A stretch of 64,000 nucleotides of DNA from Bacteroidota bacterium (GTDB taxonomy: Bacteria; Bacteroidota; Bacteroidia; Bacteroidales; UBA12077), in contig JAHLLG010000001.1 of the NCBI GenBank assembly GCA_020444275.1, forward strand, positions 434,001 through 498,000, read 5' to 3'. Shown here piece by piece: positions 8,981 through 17,477 of the stretch (position 1 is the stretch's first letter; each line of letters starts with the position of its first letter). The notes under the pieces were generated by a model. That model had not been told where the DNA came from. It saw only the letters and a program-made list of their open reading frames with translations, and searched no databases. Made by a program: the position numbers and the translations under genes.

Positions 8981-9009
8981 AGGAAATGTGGTTAACATTT
9001 CCTTTTTTA
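8981..9009 (+). terminator. Rho-independent terminator of the ftsH-psd operon
   Basis: Stem AGGAAATGT (8981-8989) pairs with ACATTTCCT (8995-9003) across a 5-base loop, followed by a T run. It lies 14 bp after the stop of the last operon gene. Confidence 0.8.
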
Positions 9010-9026
9010 TTGATATTAATTTCTAC

Positions 9027-9060
9027 AAAAAGGAGAATTCATTTGATGAATTCTTTTAAA
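9027..9060 (+). terminator. Second hairpin, possible tandem terminator
   Basis: AGAATTCAT (9034-9042) pairs with ATGAATTCT (9046-9054) over a 3-base loop, flanked by A-rich and T-rich sequence. It sits directly after the stronger terminator and before the histidine kinase gene. Confidence 0.4.
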
Positions 9061-9142
9061 ATGAATATATTCACAGTCTAATAAAATATGCTGTAATTAT
9101 TCATTTCAAGCATAATACACCGGGGAGTATAGAAATTTAAGA

Positions 9143-10729
9143 ATGATAAGAATAATACGTGGTGTAATAATACCTTTATTAATTATCGTACAGTTCAGTT
9201 ATGTTCGATCTCAAACCTATGTTGTTGGTGGAGATTTCGATTACCCTCCATTCTCTTATATTGATAAAACAGGTAATGCAAAAGGTGTAGATATTGATAT
9301 ATTAAATGCTATCTCTGAAGAAACCGGGATTAAATTTGATTATAAGCTAAGCAAATGGGATAGTGCATTAAATTATATTCAAACAGGAAAAACTGATATT
9401 ATTGTAGGTATCATTTTTTCGGAAGAGAGAGAAGCAAAATTAGATTTTAGTAATCCTTTGCATACCGAGTATTATTCTGTTTTTATACGAAAAGAATTGC
9501 CTCTAAAGGAATTATCGGATTTGTACGATTATAAGCTCATGGCTTTGAAGGAAGATATTTCAATACAGAAATTTCTTATGCCTATGGGGCTTTATACTAA
9601 TTTTACTGTGGCAAAATCATTACCCGAAGCACTCGCAGGTGTTGAATGGGGAAGAGCTGATTATGTAATAGCACCTCATTCGCTTGGTATGAACGAAATT
9701 ATCAAAAATAAGTATGAGAACATTGAAGTGAAAGGTCCACCAATAATACCCAGTATCTATTGTTTAGCTGTTAAGAAAGGAAATACACAACTAGTTGGGA
9801 TTTTAAATAAAGGGATATCTGACTTGAGGACTAATGGTAAACTTGCTCAGATATATTCTAACTGGAACTTTTATGAAAGGGATGAATTTAAGTACAAACG
9901 AATAGCTAAATACATCGGACTTGCGCTTCTTATTGTTCTTGCATTGTTATCAATCGTTTTTATCTGGATATGGTCATTGAGAAAACAGATCAAAAGGAAA
10001 ACAAATAATATTAGCATTAAAAACAGAGAGTTGCAAAATCTAAATGCCGAGAAAGATAAGTTTTTATCAATTATAGCACATGATTTACGAAGTCCCTTTA
10101 ATTCTATTATTGGTTTCAGTGATCTTCTTGTTCAGCAGGCAAATCAAACCGAATCAGCAAAAATTGTAGAATATTCAGAACTGATAAGAAATTCGTCAGG
10201 GAAAGCCATGGATTTGTTGTCGAATCTTATGGAATGGTCATTGTCGCAAACCGGAAGAATCAACTTCAACCCTGAGTTTTTTAAAATAAAGGAGCTTATG
10301 CATGAAACTAATCTTCTATTTTCTGAAATAGCTGCACAGAAGGCAATAGGTATATCATATGAAGTTTTATCAGAGAAAGATGTATATGCTGACAAGCAAA
10401 TGATTAGCACTATTCTTAGGAATTTAGTCTCCAATGCGATTAAGTTTACTCCGATTGGAGGTAGCATAAAAATACAGGGTAAGCAACATCAGAATAAATT
10501 ATTGATTTCAGTTAAAGATTCCGGTATTGGTTTATCTAAAAGAAAAATTGAAAGTATATTTACAGTAAAAGCCAATAGTTCAGAAGTTGGTACACAAAAA
10601 GAAGAAGGTACAGGACTAGGTTTGATACTTTGTAAAGAGTTTATTGAAAGACACAACGAGAGTATTTGGGTTGAAAGTTTTCCTGATAAAGGATCGACCT
10701 TTTATTTTACTCTACCTTTTACTGCGTAA
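9143..10729 (+). CDS. Histidine kinase with periplasmic solute-binding (SBP_bac_3) sensor domain
   Basis: 528 residues. The signal peptide (1-23) ends VRS followed by Gln. Residues ~25-250 form a bacterial type-3 solute-binding domain, recognisable from GGDFDYPPFSYID and the KTDIIVG..FSEEREAKLDFSNP block. A membrane helix at ~255-277 leads to a HisKA domain with IIAHDLRSP (H313) and a HATPase_c domain with the N box RNLVSNAIKFTP, G1 DSGIGL and G2 GTGLGL. It should phosphorylate a partner regulator when a small ligand, perhaps an amino acid, binds outside. No response regulator is adjacent, so it is an orphan kinase. Ligand unknown. Confidence 0.92.
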   Translation: MIRIIRGVIIPLLIIVQFSYVRSQTYVVGGDFDYPPFSYIDKTGNAKGVDIDILNAISEETGIKFDYKLSKWDSALNYIQTGKTDIIVGIIFSEEREAKLDFSNPLHTEYYSVFIRKELPLKELSDLYDYKLMALKEDISIQKFLMPMGLYTNFTVAKSLPEALAGVEWGRADYVIAPHSLGMNEIIKNKYENIEVKGPPIIPSIYCLAVKKGNTQLVGILNKGISDLRTNGKLAQIYSNWNFYERDEFKYKRIAKYIGLALLIVLALLSIVFIWIWSLRKQIKRKTNNISIKNRELQNLNAEKDKFLSIIAHDLRSPFNSIIGFSDLLVQQANQTESAKIVEYSELIRNSSGKAMDLLSNLMEWSLSQTGRINFNPEFFKIKELMHETNLLFSEIAAQKAIGISYEVLSEKDVYADKQMISTILRNLVSNAIKFTPIGGSIKIQGKQHQNKLLISVKDSGIGLSKRKIESIFTVKANSSEVGTQKEEGTGLGLILCKEFIERHNESIWVESFPDKGSTFYFTLPFTA

Positions 10730-10788
10730 AGAATATTCATTACGAATCTTTAGTGTTTCAATCTATTTTTTTTTGATAAGAATGTTAA

Positions 10789-11283
10789 CTAATCAAAGTA
10801 ATTATCAATATTTATTCTCTGAAGCTTGTCATTTGCAAAGATGAACGTATATTTAGTACCTTCACCAATCATCTGAATACTATCCGAATTAAAATTTAAT
10901 TGATCCGAGAAACGATTGTTAAACTCATCTTTGTGCATACCTACCGAAATACCATTGATTAATTTAATCTGTTTATTTAGGATTTTTCCTGCCAACAGAA
11001 ATTCTTTCCCACGATGTGTTTTGTAAAAAAATATTTCGGATTTCTTGTAACTAAATTTGTAAATAGTATCAGTCTTTTCTACATAATGCTTATTCTTTCG
11101 AAGCAATTTCTGCGTTTGAAACTTAGGTTTTTCCAGGTTAGAAAAATTTTCAATATTTTCATCGAATCCAAACGGACTGCTTAAAAATTCATTCTGAGAT
11201 AATGTGGTGTAATTTGTTACTGATTTTTGCGTTGTGCAGGCAAATACACCAATTACTAATGTTAGAAGTATATATTTTTTCAT
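10789..11283 (-). CDS. Hypothetical lipoprotein
   Basis: 164 residues. MKKYILLTLVIGVFAC carries a lipobox (V-F-A-C, Cys16), so it should be anchored to a membrane by lipidation. The mature part is polar, with lysine-rich stretches and strand-like segments such as KSEIFFYKTHRGKEFLLAG. I recognise no family. It is convergent with the histidine kinase and lies 32 bp upstream of the EamA gene's end on the complementary strand, i.e. downstream of that transporter in transcription order. Confidence 0.65.
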   Translation of the reverse strand: MKKYILLTLVIGVFACTTQKSVTNYTTLSQNEFLSSPFGFDENIENFSNLEKPKFQTQKLLRKNKHYVEKTDTIYKFSYKKSEIFFYKTHRGKEFLLAGKILNKQIKLINGISVGMHKDEFNNRFSDQLNFNSDSIQMIGEGTKYTFIFANDKLQRINIDNYFD

Positions 11284-11315
11284 CGTAACCTTTTAGGCTA
11301 AAATACAAAAAATAT

Positions 11316-12257
11316 CTACATAAAGAATAGAGCAACACCTCCAACGGCAATAACCGATCCAATGATCTCTTTCAACGTTACTTTTTCTTTAAAGAAGATT
11401 ACTGCTGGTGGTATAATTAAAACCGGTACAATTGCCATAATGGTAGATGCAACACCGGTTGTTGTATGCTTTACAGACAATAACGAAAATGAAACACCCA
11501 AAAAAGGTCCGAAAAATGCACCAATTCCTAAACGGGTCATCGCTTTTTTGTTTTTAATGGCTTCAATAACTTTTTTCCAACGTCGCATAAAAACGAATAG
11601 GATTGAAAATCCCACAAAACCAGTTATAACTCTTATTTGAGTAGCTGCAAATGGATCAAAATCTTGCATTCCAAACTTACTTAAAACCAGTCCGGTTCCC
11701 TGACCCACTGCTCCTCCAAAGGCAAGTAATATGCCTATAATCGGGTAGTTCAGTTTAATTTTATTTTTGGTAGGTTTTATTCCGTTGGATGGTGAGTCTA
11801 CCACATCTTTATTTTTGGGTTTTCGATCAAGAACTACTAACATAATTCCAACTAGGGTTAAAAGCATTCCCAGAAAATTTTGCGGAGTAAGCACTTCGCC
11901 CATAATTAACCATCCAAGCAGTGCTGTAATGGGAGGTGTTAACGACATAATGAGCATCGATATTCTTGATCCGATAACCACATAGGCTTCAAATAATAGT
12001 AAATCGCCGATTACAAAACCAACCAGCCCCGATAATGATAACCATACCCAGTTATGTGTCGATGCATCAAAAGGAATAAACGATCCTCTGGTTATCAGGC
12101 TGTAAATTCCGATAAAAATAAAAGCCATAAAAAGCCTGATCAAATTGGTTGATAATGATCCCACCTTTTTTCCTGCCGATTCAAATGCTATACCTGTAAT
12201 GGTCCAAAATACTGCAGTAAGTAAAGCAGCATATTCTCCTAAATGTGTTTGAAACAT
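11316..12257 (-). CDS. EamA (DMT) family transporter
   Basis: 313 residues with about ten hydrophobic segments in two homologous halves (residues ~1-145 and ~170-313), separated by a polar Lys/Pro-rich linker, as usual for 10-TMS drug/metabolite transporters. Each half ends in a family-type segment (LGMLLTLVGIMLVVLDR and GSVIAVGGVALFFM). Substrates of this family are amino acids, nucleotide sugars or other small metabolites; the sequence does not say which. It is divergent from the AI-2E-family gene and precedes the lipoprotein gene by 32 bp. Confidence 0.88.
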   Translation of the reverse strand: MFQTHLGEYAALLTAVFWTITGIAFESAGKKVGSLSTNLIRLFMAFIFIGIYSLITRGSFIPFDASTHNWVWLSLSGLVGFVIGDLLLFEAYVVIGSRISMLIMSLTPPITALLGWLIMGEVLTPQNFLGMLLTLVGIMLVVLDRKPKNKDVVDSPSNGIKPTKNKIKLNYPIIGILLAFGGAVGQGTGLVLSKFGMQDFDPFAATQIRVITGFVGFSILFVFMRRWKKVIEAIKNKKAMTRLGIGAFFGPFLGVSFSLLSVKHTTTGVASTIMAIVPVLIIPPAVIFFKEKVTLKEIIGSVIAVGGVALFFM

Positions 12258-12375
12258 GTTGTAATCCCCTTTATATTTTTCAGCAAAGTTTTATTATAGC
12301 TGAAAAAAACTTAATTTAGTTCTGTAATTAATCCCAATTAGGCGTTAGATACTAATTTTTTGATAAAGTTTAATA

Positions 12376-13479
12376 ATGAATAAGAACTTACGCTATTTAT
12401 TTATTGTTTTAGGTGTTGCCATTGTTGGTTTTATTTTATGGTATTTTAAATCCATAGTGGCCTATATTCTCATATCTTCGGTGTTGGCGCTAATTGGAAG
12501 GCCTTTAGTGCTTTTTTTAAACAAACTAAAAATAAAAAAAGTTCATATACCAAATGCTTTATCAGCTTTGATTACGGTTATTGTTCTCTGGATCTTGATT
12601 CTAGCTTTTTTTAGGGTGTTTATTCCGCTAATTGCAAACCAGGCCAGTGAATTATCTAATATTAAAGCAGAAACAGTGATTAACAATTTGTACGATCCTA
12701 TACAAAAGATCGAAGCATTTTTAACTAAATATCAGATTAACTCATATTCAGATCAGTCATTAGATAAGTATCTAACTGAGAAATTTATGTCCATTCTAAG
12801 TTTTTCTATGGTTTCAAATATTTTCGGTTCTTTAGCCGGTGTACTTGGAAATATTTTTATTGCAGCATTTTCTATTTCGTTTATAACTTTTTTCTTTTTA
12901 AAAGACAGAGGCTTATTAAGCGAAGGTATTTTGCTTATGGTTCCGACAAAATATGAAGAGAAAACAGAGCACATCCTAAAATCCATAAAAAAGTTATTAA
13001 CAAGATATTTTATTGGTATTATTGTTCAGATAAGTGGGATTATAACGCTGGTATCTACAGGATTAACCATTGTTGGAGTGAATTTTTCCGATGCGCTGGT
13101 TATTGGTCTTGTTGTTGGGCTATTTAATATTATACCATATTTAGGTCCTGTAATAGGCGCTACACTTGGGTTAATACTAGGTATGGCCACTAATCTCGAT
13201 TTGGCATTTTACTCCGAACTACTACCTCTTTTAGGATATATGGTAATCGTTTTTATTATTGTACAGGTAATAGATAATGTTGTTTTTCAGCCGTTTATAT
13301 ATTCAAGTAGTGTGAATGCACATCCTTTGGAGATTTTCCTTGTTATTATGTGTGCAGGAAGTTTATTCGGAATTACAGGAATGATACTGGCTATACCTTC
13401 TTACACAATTATCCGGGTTATAGCCAAAGAATTTTTTAATAATTTAAAGGTGGTTAAAAAATTAACCGAGAAAATTTAA
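12376..13479 (+). CDS. AI-2E family transporter (PerM/YdiK-like)
   Basis: 367 residues. Two hydrophobic segments at the N-terminus, a long polar stretch (~95-150), then several more membrane segments including GLVVGLFNIIPYLGPVIGA, the most conserved block of the family. Some members export autoinducer-2, others are Na+/H+ antiporters or have unknown roles, so the name should be taken loosely. It is a single gene; the following T9SS-type gene starts after 47 bp on the same strand. Confidence 0.9.
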   Translation: MNKNLRYLFIVLGVAIVGFILWYFKSIVAYILISSVLALIGRPLVLFLNKLKIKKVHIPNALSALITVIVLWILILAFFRVFIPLIANQASELSNIKAETVINNLYDPIQKIEAFLTKYQINSYSDQSLDKYLTEKFMSILSFSMVSNIFGSLAGVLGNIFIAAFSISFITFFFLKDRGLLSEGILLMVPTKYEEKTEHILKSIKKLLTRYFIGIIVQISGIITLVSTGLTIVGVNFSDALVIGLVVGLFNIIPYLGPVIGATLGLILGMATNLDLAFYSELLPLLGYMVIVFIIVQVIDNVVFQPFIYSSSVNAHPLEIFLVIMCAGSLFGITGMILAIPSYTIIRVIAKEFFNNLKVVKKLTEKI

Positions 13480-13526
13480 GATTATAGAACGGTATTTTAT
13501 ATATTTACGTGACTAAATGTAATTTA

Positions 13527-14144
13527 ATGGGCAGACTTAAAGTAATTATTTTATTATCAACGATATTTCTAACCAGCAGTTTATTTGCTCAGGTAGATAC
13601 GGTAACCTTCCGAATTGAAAGAGATGTGTCGACATTTAAAGTGAATTGTTTTGCACAAAAGGTGGTAGGAACAGATACAACTGATTTTAATATTGAAACT
13701 ACCCCGACAGATACCAATTACACTTACACATGGTCGGGCGATGGAGTGATATTAACCAATGGTTTACCAAGGACAACTTATTCATTCAGTGCAAGTGGAA
13801 ATTATTCGATCACGTTGGATGTAACACATGTACCATCAGGTAAAGCGTACGAAGAAACAAAACCCGTAGAAATTATTGATGATATTATAATCCCTAATGT
13901 TTTCACCCCGGGAGATGATGGACACAATGATCTTTTTATAGTGAAAGCCAATGGGATAACACCTTTGGAAATATCTATTTATAGTCGTTCGGGCACGCTG
14001 GTGCATAAGTCAGAGGCGCCAATTATTGTTTGGGACGGTCGTAATTCTTCAGGAAGTTTTGTTAGCAAAGGGGTTTATTATTACATACTTAACTCCGCTG
14101 ATCCTTCCATAAAAACTCGTAAAGGTTTTATACACGTATACTAA
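13527..14144 (+). CDS. Secreted protein with PKD-like domain and T9SS type-B C-terminal domain
   Basis: 205 residues from the ATG at 13527; a GTG at 13509 extends the frame by six codons but the ATG gives a cleaner signal peptide (MGRLKVIILLSTIFLTSSLFA, then Gln). A short PKD/Ig-like region in the middle has SASGNYSITLDVTH. The last ~80 residues match the gliding-motility-associated (CHU_C) type-B sorting domain: NVFTPGDDGHND, then ISIYSRSGTLVHKS, WDGRNSSG and SKGVYYYIL. Such proteins are exported by the Sec system and then across the outer membrane by the type IX system. The cargo part is small, so a structural or adhesive role is more likely than catalysis. Confidence 0.85.
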   Translation: MGRLKVIILLSTIFLTSSLFAQVDTVTFRIERDVSTFKVNCFAQKVVGTDTTDFNIETTPTDTNYTYTWSGDGVILTNGLPRTTYSFSASGNYSITLDVTHVPSGKAYEETKPVEIIDDIIIPNVFTPGDDGHNDLFIVKANGITPLEISIYSRSGTLVHKSEAPIIVWDGRNSSGSFVSKGVYYYILNSADPSIKTRKGFIHVY

Positions 14145-14153
14145 AACGATGAA

Positions 14154-14180
14154 GATCTCTCGAGATCGACTTTCTAATTA
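14154..14180 (+). terminator. Weak hairpin after the T9SS-type gene
   Basis: GATCTC (14154-14159) pairs with GAGATC (14162-14167), followed by a T-rich stretch after a few bases. The loop of two bases is short, so this is tentative. Confidence 0.3.
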
Positions 14181-14294
14181 TTTTTACTTTAATTTACTTT
14201 GTTAGTAATCTAGTTAGCAATTGAATATAGCACTATTTCCCAAGGTGTAGTTAATTGCGGAAAGATGCACTTTATTACCTTTTTATATTTTTCT

Positions 14295-14302
14295 TATCTT
14301 TG
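14295..14302 (+). promoter_or_regulatory. -7 promoter element of the cyd operon
   Basis: TATCTTTG, a perfect TAnnTTTG, lies 20 bp before the ATG of the DUF4492 gene. No TTG was found at the expected -33 distance. Confidence 0.6.
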
Positions 14303-14322
14303 GAATAAAGTTTTCGGATGGT

Positions 14323-14559
14323 ATGAAAAACAAAAATGTATTTGTTAGGATTTTTCGGTTTTATTACGAGGGATTCAAAAGCATGACAGTGGGTAAAAGG
14401 CTTTGGGCAATAATAATTATTAAGCTTTTTATCATGTTTGCTATTTTGAAATTATTCTTTTTCAAAGATTTTTTAAACGAAAAGTTCGAAAATGAAGATG
14501 ACAAAGCTGATTACGTAATTGAGCAATTAACAAAACCTAATAATATTAAACATGATTGA
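14323..14559 (+). CDS. DUF4492 family small membrane protein, bd-oxidase associated
   Basis: 78 residues: a basic, aromatic N-terminal segment (FRFYYEGFKSMTVGKRLW) followed by one hydrophobic helix (AIIIIKLFIMFAILKLFFF) and an acidic tail. This is the form of DUF4492 proteins, which in Bacteroidota are encoded immediately upstream of cydA. Its stop overlaps the cydA start by 8 bp, implying translational coupling. A role in bd oxidase assembly or stability is inferred from position only. Confidence 0.85.
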   Translation: MKNKNVFVRIFRFYYEGFKSMTVGKRLWAIIIIKLFIMFAILKLFFFKDFLNEKFENEDDKADYVIEQLTKPNNIKHD

Positions 14560-16117
14560 ACATCTTGATTCAGCCCTGGTCGATTGGTCAAGGGCTCAGT
14601 TTGCATTAACTGCAATGTATCACTGGCTATTTGTTCCTTTAACTTTGGGAATAACGTTCATAATAGCTTTTATGGAAACACTCTATGTTAAAACAGGCGA
14701 TCCGGAATGGAAAAAAGCTACAAAATTTTGGATGACCCTGTTTGGAATTAATTTTGCCATTGGTGTTGCAACAGGAATAATTTTGGAATTTGAGTTTGGA
14801 ACCAACTGGTCAAATTATTCGTGGTTTGTTGGCGATATTTTTGGTGCGCCACTGGCTATTGAAGGTATTATGGCCTTTTTTATGGAATCTACCTTTATTG
14901 CCGTTATGTTTTTTGGATGGAATAAAGTGAGTAAAAAATTCCACTTGTTGTCAACCTGGTTGGTGGCAATTGGTTCAAATTTATCGGCATTGTGGATTTT
15001 GGTTGCCAATGGATGGATGCAGTTTCCTACCGGAATGCACTTTAATCCTGAAACAGCACGAAACGAAATGCTTAATTTCTGGGACGTATTCTTATCACCG
15101 GTAGCAATTAACAAATTTTTACATACCATTACTTCTGCGTATGTACTTTCTGCGGTTTTTGTTATTGGTGTGAGTGCATGGTTTTTGCTAAAAGGACGGG
15201 AGCAGTTATTAGCTAAACGAAGTATAATAATTGCCGGTATCTTTGGCATTCTAAGTAGTCTTTTTCTTGTGTATACCGGTGATGGATCGGCATATGAGGT
15301 AGCTCAGAAACAGCCTATGAAACTAGCTGCTATGGAAGGTTTATACGAAGGTTCTGAAGGAGCTGGACTTATTGTTGTAGGTATGCCTACTCCGGGAAAA
15401 GAGTATGATGATGATAAAGATGATTATGTATTCAAATTTGAGATTCCCAAGCTTTTATCATTTTTGGGTTATGGAAGTGTTGATGCATTTGTTCCGGGCG
15501 TGAAAGATTTAATCGAAGGTGGGTATGAATATACAGATGAAGACGGAAATCTACAAACTGCAATTTCCACACAAGAAAAAATTGAAATGGGAAAATTGGC
15601 TATTGCTGCCCTTTCATCATACAAAAAGGCTAAAGAGGCAGGAAATGCCGAAGAAGAGACTGTCAACCTTAAAATATTCAGAGAGAATTTTAAATATTTC
15701 GGATATGGTTTTTTAAATGATCCTAAAAGTGTAATTCCAAATGTACCCTTAACTTTTTATAGTTTTCATATCATGGTAGGACTTGGATTTTATTTTATTG
15801 CGCTGTTCGCGGCGGTTCTTATTTTAATTTACCGAGGACAACTTACTGAAAAGAGATGGCTTTTGAAGTTATCAATTCTTACCATTCCATTAGCTTATAT
15901 TGCTTCCATGTCGGGTTGGATTGTGGCCGAAGTAGGTCGTCAGCCATGGACCATCCAAGACCTGCTGCCAACTGTTGCCGCAGTTTCGCAAATTGATGCA
16001 AGTGCTGTTCAAATTACATTCTGGTTATTCTTGGCCATATTTACAGCACTTTTAATTGCTGAACTGAAAATTATGATAAAGCAAATAAAAATAGGACCTA
16101 AAGAAGGAGGACATTAA
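14552..16117 (+). CDS. cydA: Cytochrome bd ubiquinol oxidase subunit I
   Basis: 521 residues. Haem ligands and conserved positions are visible by comparison with E. coli CydA: H24 (QFALTAMYHWLF), E104 and E112 (GAPLAIEGIMAFFMEST), H191 (KFLHTITSAY), the quinol-loop pair K257/E262 (MKLAAMEG), M408 (SFHIMVGLG) and GRQPW at 462-466. The region ~275-395 between the quinol motif and the next helices is long and acidic. The enzyme oxidises menaquinol and reduces O2 with high affinity, supporting growth at low oxygen. It forms an operon with DUF4492 (8-bp overlap), cydB and a small ORF. Confidence 0.97.
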   Translation: MIEHLDSALVDWSRAQFALTAMYHWLFVPLTLGITFIIAFMETLYVKTGDPEWKKATKFWMTLFGINFAIGVATGIILEFEFGTNWSNYSWFVGDIFGAPLAIEGIMAFFMESTFIAVMFFGWNKVSKKFHLLSTWLVAIGSNLSALWILVANGWMQFPTGMHFNPETARNEMLNFWDVFLSPVAINKFLHTITSAYVLSAVFVIGVSAWFLLKGREQLLAKRSIIIAGIFGILSSLFLVYTGDGSAYEVAQKQPMKLAAMEGLYEGSEGAGLIVVGMPTPGKEYDDDKDDYVFKFEIPKLLSFLGYGSVDAFVPGVKDLIEGGYEYTDEDGNLQTAISTQEKIEMGKLAIAALSSYKKAKEAGNAEEETVNLKIFRENFKYFGYGFLNDPKSVIPNVPLTFYSFHIMVGLGFYFIALFAAVLILIYRGQLTEKRWLLKLSILTIPLAYIASMSGWIVAEVGRQPWTIQDLLPTVAAVSQIDASAVQITFWLFLAIFTALLIAELKIMIKQIKIGPKEGGH

Positions 16118-16118
16118 A

Positions 16119-17249
16119 ATGTTTGAAAACTTATCACATTTAGCATTACAGCAGTATTGGTGGATAATTATATCACTCTTGGGAGCAATTCTTGTTTTTC
16201 TTCTTTTTGTTCAGGGAGGACAAACCTTAATTTACAGCCTGGGAAAAACAGATATGGAACGAAGGCTTTTAGTAAATTCGTTAGGTCGTAAATGGGAATT
16301 TACATTTACTACCCTGGTAACTTTTGGAGGAGCATTCTTTGCTTCGTTTCCTCTGTTTTATTCAACCAGCTTTGGAGGTGCCTACTGGGTTTGGATGCTA
16401 ATATTGTTTGCATTTATCATACAAGCCATATCATACGAATATCGATCGAAACCGGATAATTTCCTGGGAGCAAAAACATACGAAGTATTCTTATTTATAA
16501 ATGGAGCCTTAGGTACAATTTTGTTGGGAACAGCAGTTGCAACCTTCTTTACCGGATCGGAATTTTCATTAAACGAAATGAATTTTTCGAAGTGGGAAGG
16601 AGCAGCCAGAGGATTAGAACTGGCACTTAATTTTCATAATCTGTCGTTAGGGTTTGCTGTATTTTTTCTGGCAAGAGTTCTTGGAATACTGTATTTTATG
16701 AATAATGTTGAAGAAGAAAAGATCTTCGAAAGAGCAAAAAAACAACTGTTATTCAATGCAATTGCTTTTGTTGTGTTCTTTTTAACTTTTGTAATTTGGT
16801 TACTATTTATTGATGGCTTTGCCTATAATCCGGATACCAAAGAGGTGTTTTATGAGTCGCATAAATATCTGCATAACTTCTTGCAAATGCCGTTGGTTCT
16901 GATCTTATTCTTAATTGGAGTAATATTGGTTTTATTCGGAATAGGAAAATCAATATTCAAAACTACCTCGAATGGAATTTGGTTTGCAGGATTAGGTACT
17001 ATTTTAACAGTATTTGCGCTGTTTCTAGTTGCCGGATTTAACAATACAGCGTTTTATCCTTCAACTTTCGACCTACAAAGTTCGTTAACCATTGAAAACG
17101 CATCATCGAGTAAATATACATTAACTGCAATGAGTTATGTGTCATTAATGGTTCCGTTTGTAATAGCCTATATTTGGTATGCATGGAAATCAATAAATAA
17201 TAAGAAAATTAATGCCGATGAAATGGGCGAGGATATTCACGTTTATTAA
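16119..17249 (+). CDS. cydB: Cytochrome bd ubiquinol oxidase subunit II
   Basis: 376 residues with about nine hydrophobic segments. Family features are the N-terminal W-W-I-I-I-S-L-L-G (residues 12-20) with FVQGGQTLIYSLG, then R-K-W-E-F, and Y-E-Y-R-S-K-P (~107-113). It starts 1 bp after the cydA stop region, preceded by AAAGAAGGAGGA, a strong purine-rich ribosome-binding site for this organism. It is the structural partner of CydA in the bd oxidase. Confidence 0.96.
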   Translation: MFENLSHLALQQYWWIIISLLGAILVFLLFVQGGQTLIYSLGKTDMERRLLVNSLGRKWEFTFTTLVTFGGAFFASFPLFYSTSFGGAYWVWMLILFAFIIQAISYEYRSKPDNFLGAKTYEVFLFINGALGTILLGTAVATFFTGSEFSLNEMNFSKWEGAARGLELALNFHNLSLGFAVFFLARVLGILYFMNNVEEEKIFERAKKQLLFNAIAFVVFFLTFVIWLLFIDGFAYNPDTKEVFYESHKYLHNFLQMPLVLILFLIGVILVLFGIGKSIFKTTSNGIWFAGLGTILTVFALFLVAGFNNTAFYPSTFDLQSSLTIENASSSKYTLTAMSYVSLMVPFVIAYIWYAWKSINNKKINADEMGEDIHVY

Positions 17250-17267
17250 CCAAAAATTTGACTAATT

Positions 17268-17372
17268 ATGGAATATTTAACCGAAATAATATGGCTTATC
17301 ATTTGGCCTGTTTTAATATGGGTTAGCTATAAGTTATCTGCCTTTGCTGTTAAAAAGTACGAGGAAAAGTAA
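17268..17372 (+). CDS. 34-residue CydX-like single-helix protein
   Basis: A small ORF starts with ATG 18 bp after cydB and ends with TAA at 17370-17372. The product has a short acidic N-terminus, one Trp-rich hydrophobic helix (IIWLIIWPVLIWVSYKLSAF, residues ~7-26) and a charged C-terminus (VKKYEEK). In proteobacteria a similar-sized single-helix subunit, CydX, follows cydB and is needed for a stable bd oxidase. Size, topology and position agree, though the sequence is not obviously homologous. The strong terminator 20 bp downstream places it inside the cyd transcript. Confidence 0.7.
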   Translation: MEYLTEIIWLIIWPVLIWVSYKLSAFAVKKYEEK

Positions 17373-17392
17373 AAACTAAATATTCGATAAAT

Positions 17393-17435
17393 GACCTAAC
17401 AGGTTTCCAAAACCTGTTAGGTCTTATTATTTTTC
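17393..17435 (+). terminator. Terminator of the cyd operon
   Basis: A perfect 14-bp stem, GACCTAACAGGTTT (17393-17406) with AAACCTGTTAGGTC (17410-17423) and a 3-base loop, is followed by TTATTATTTTTC. A related stem built on ACCTGTCAGG occurs at 60520. Confidence 0.9.
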
Positions 17436-17477
17436 AATCTTAAAATATTTATCTTTAGGCAATGTTAATTTTCAATA

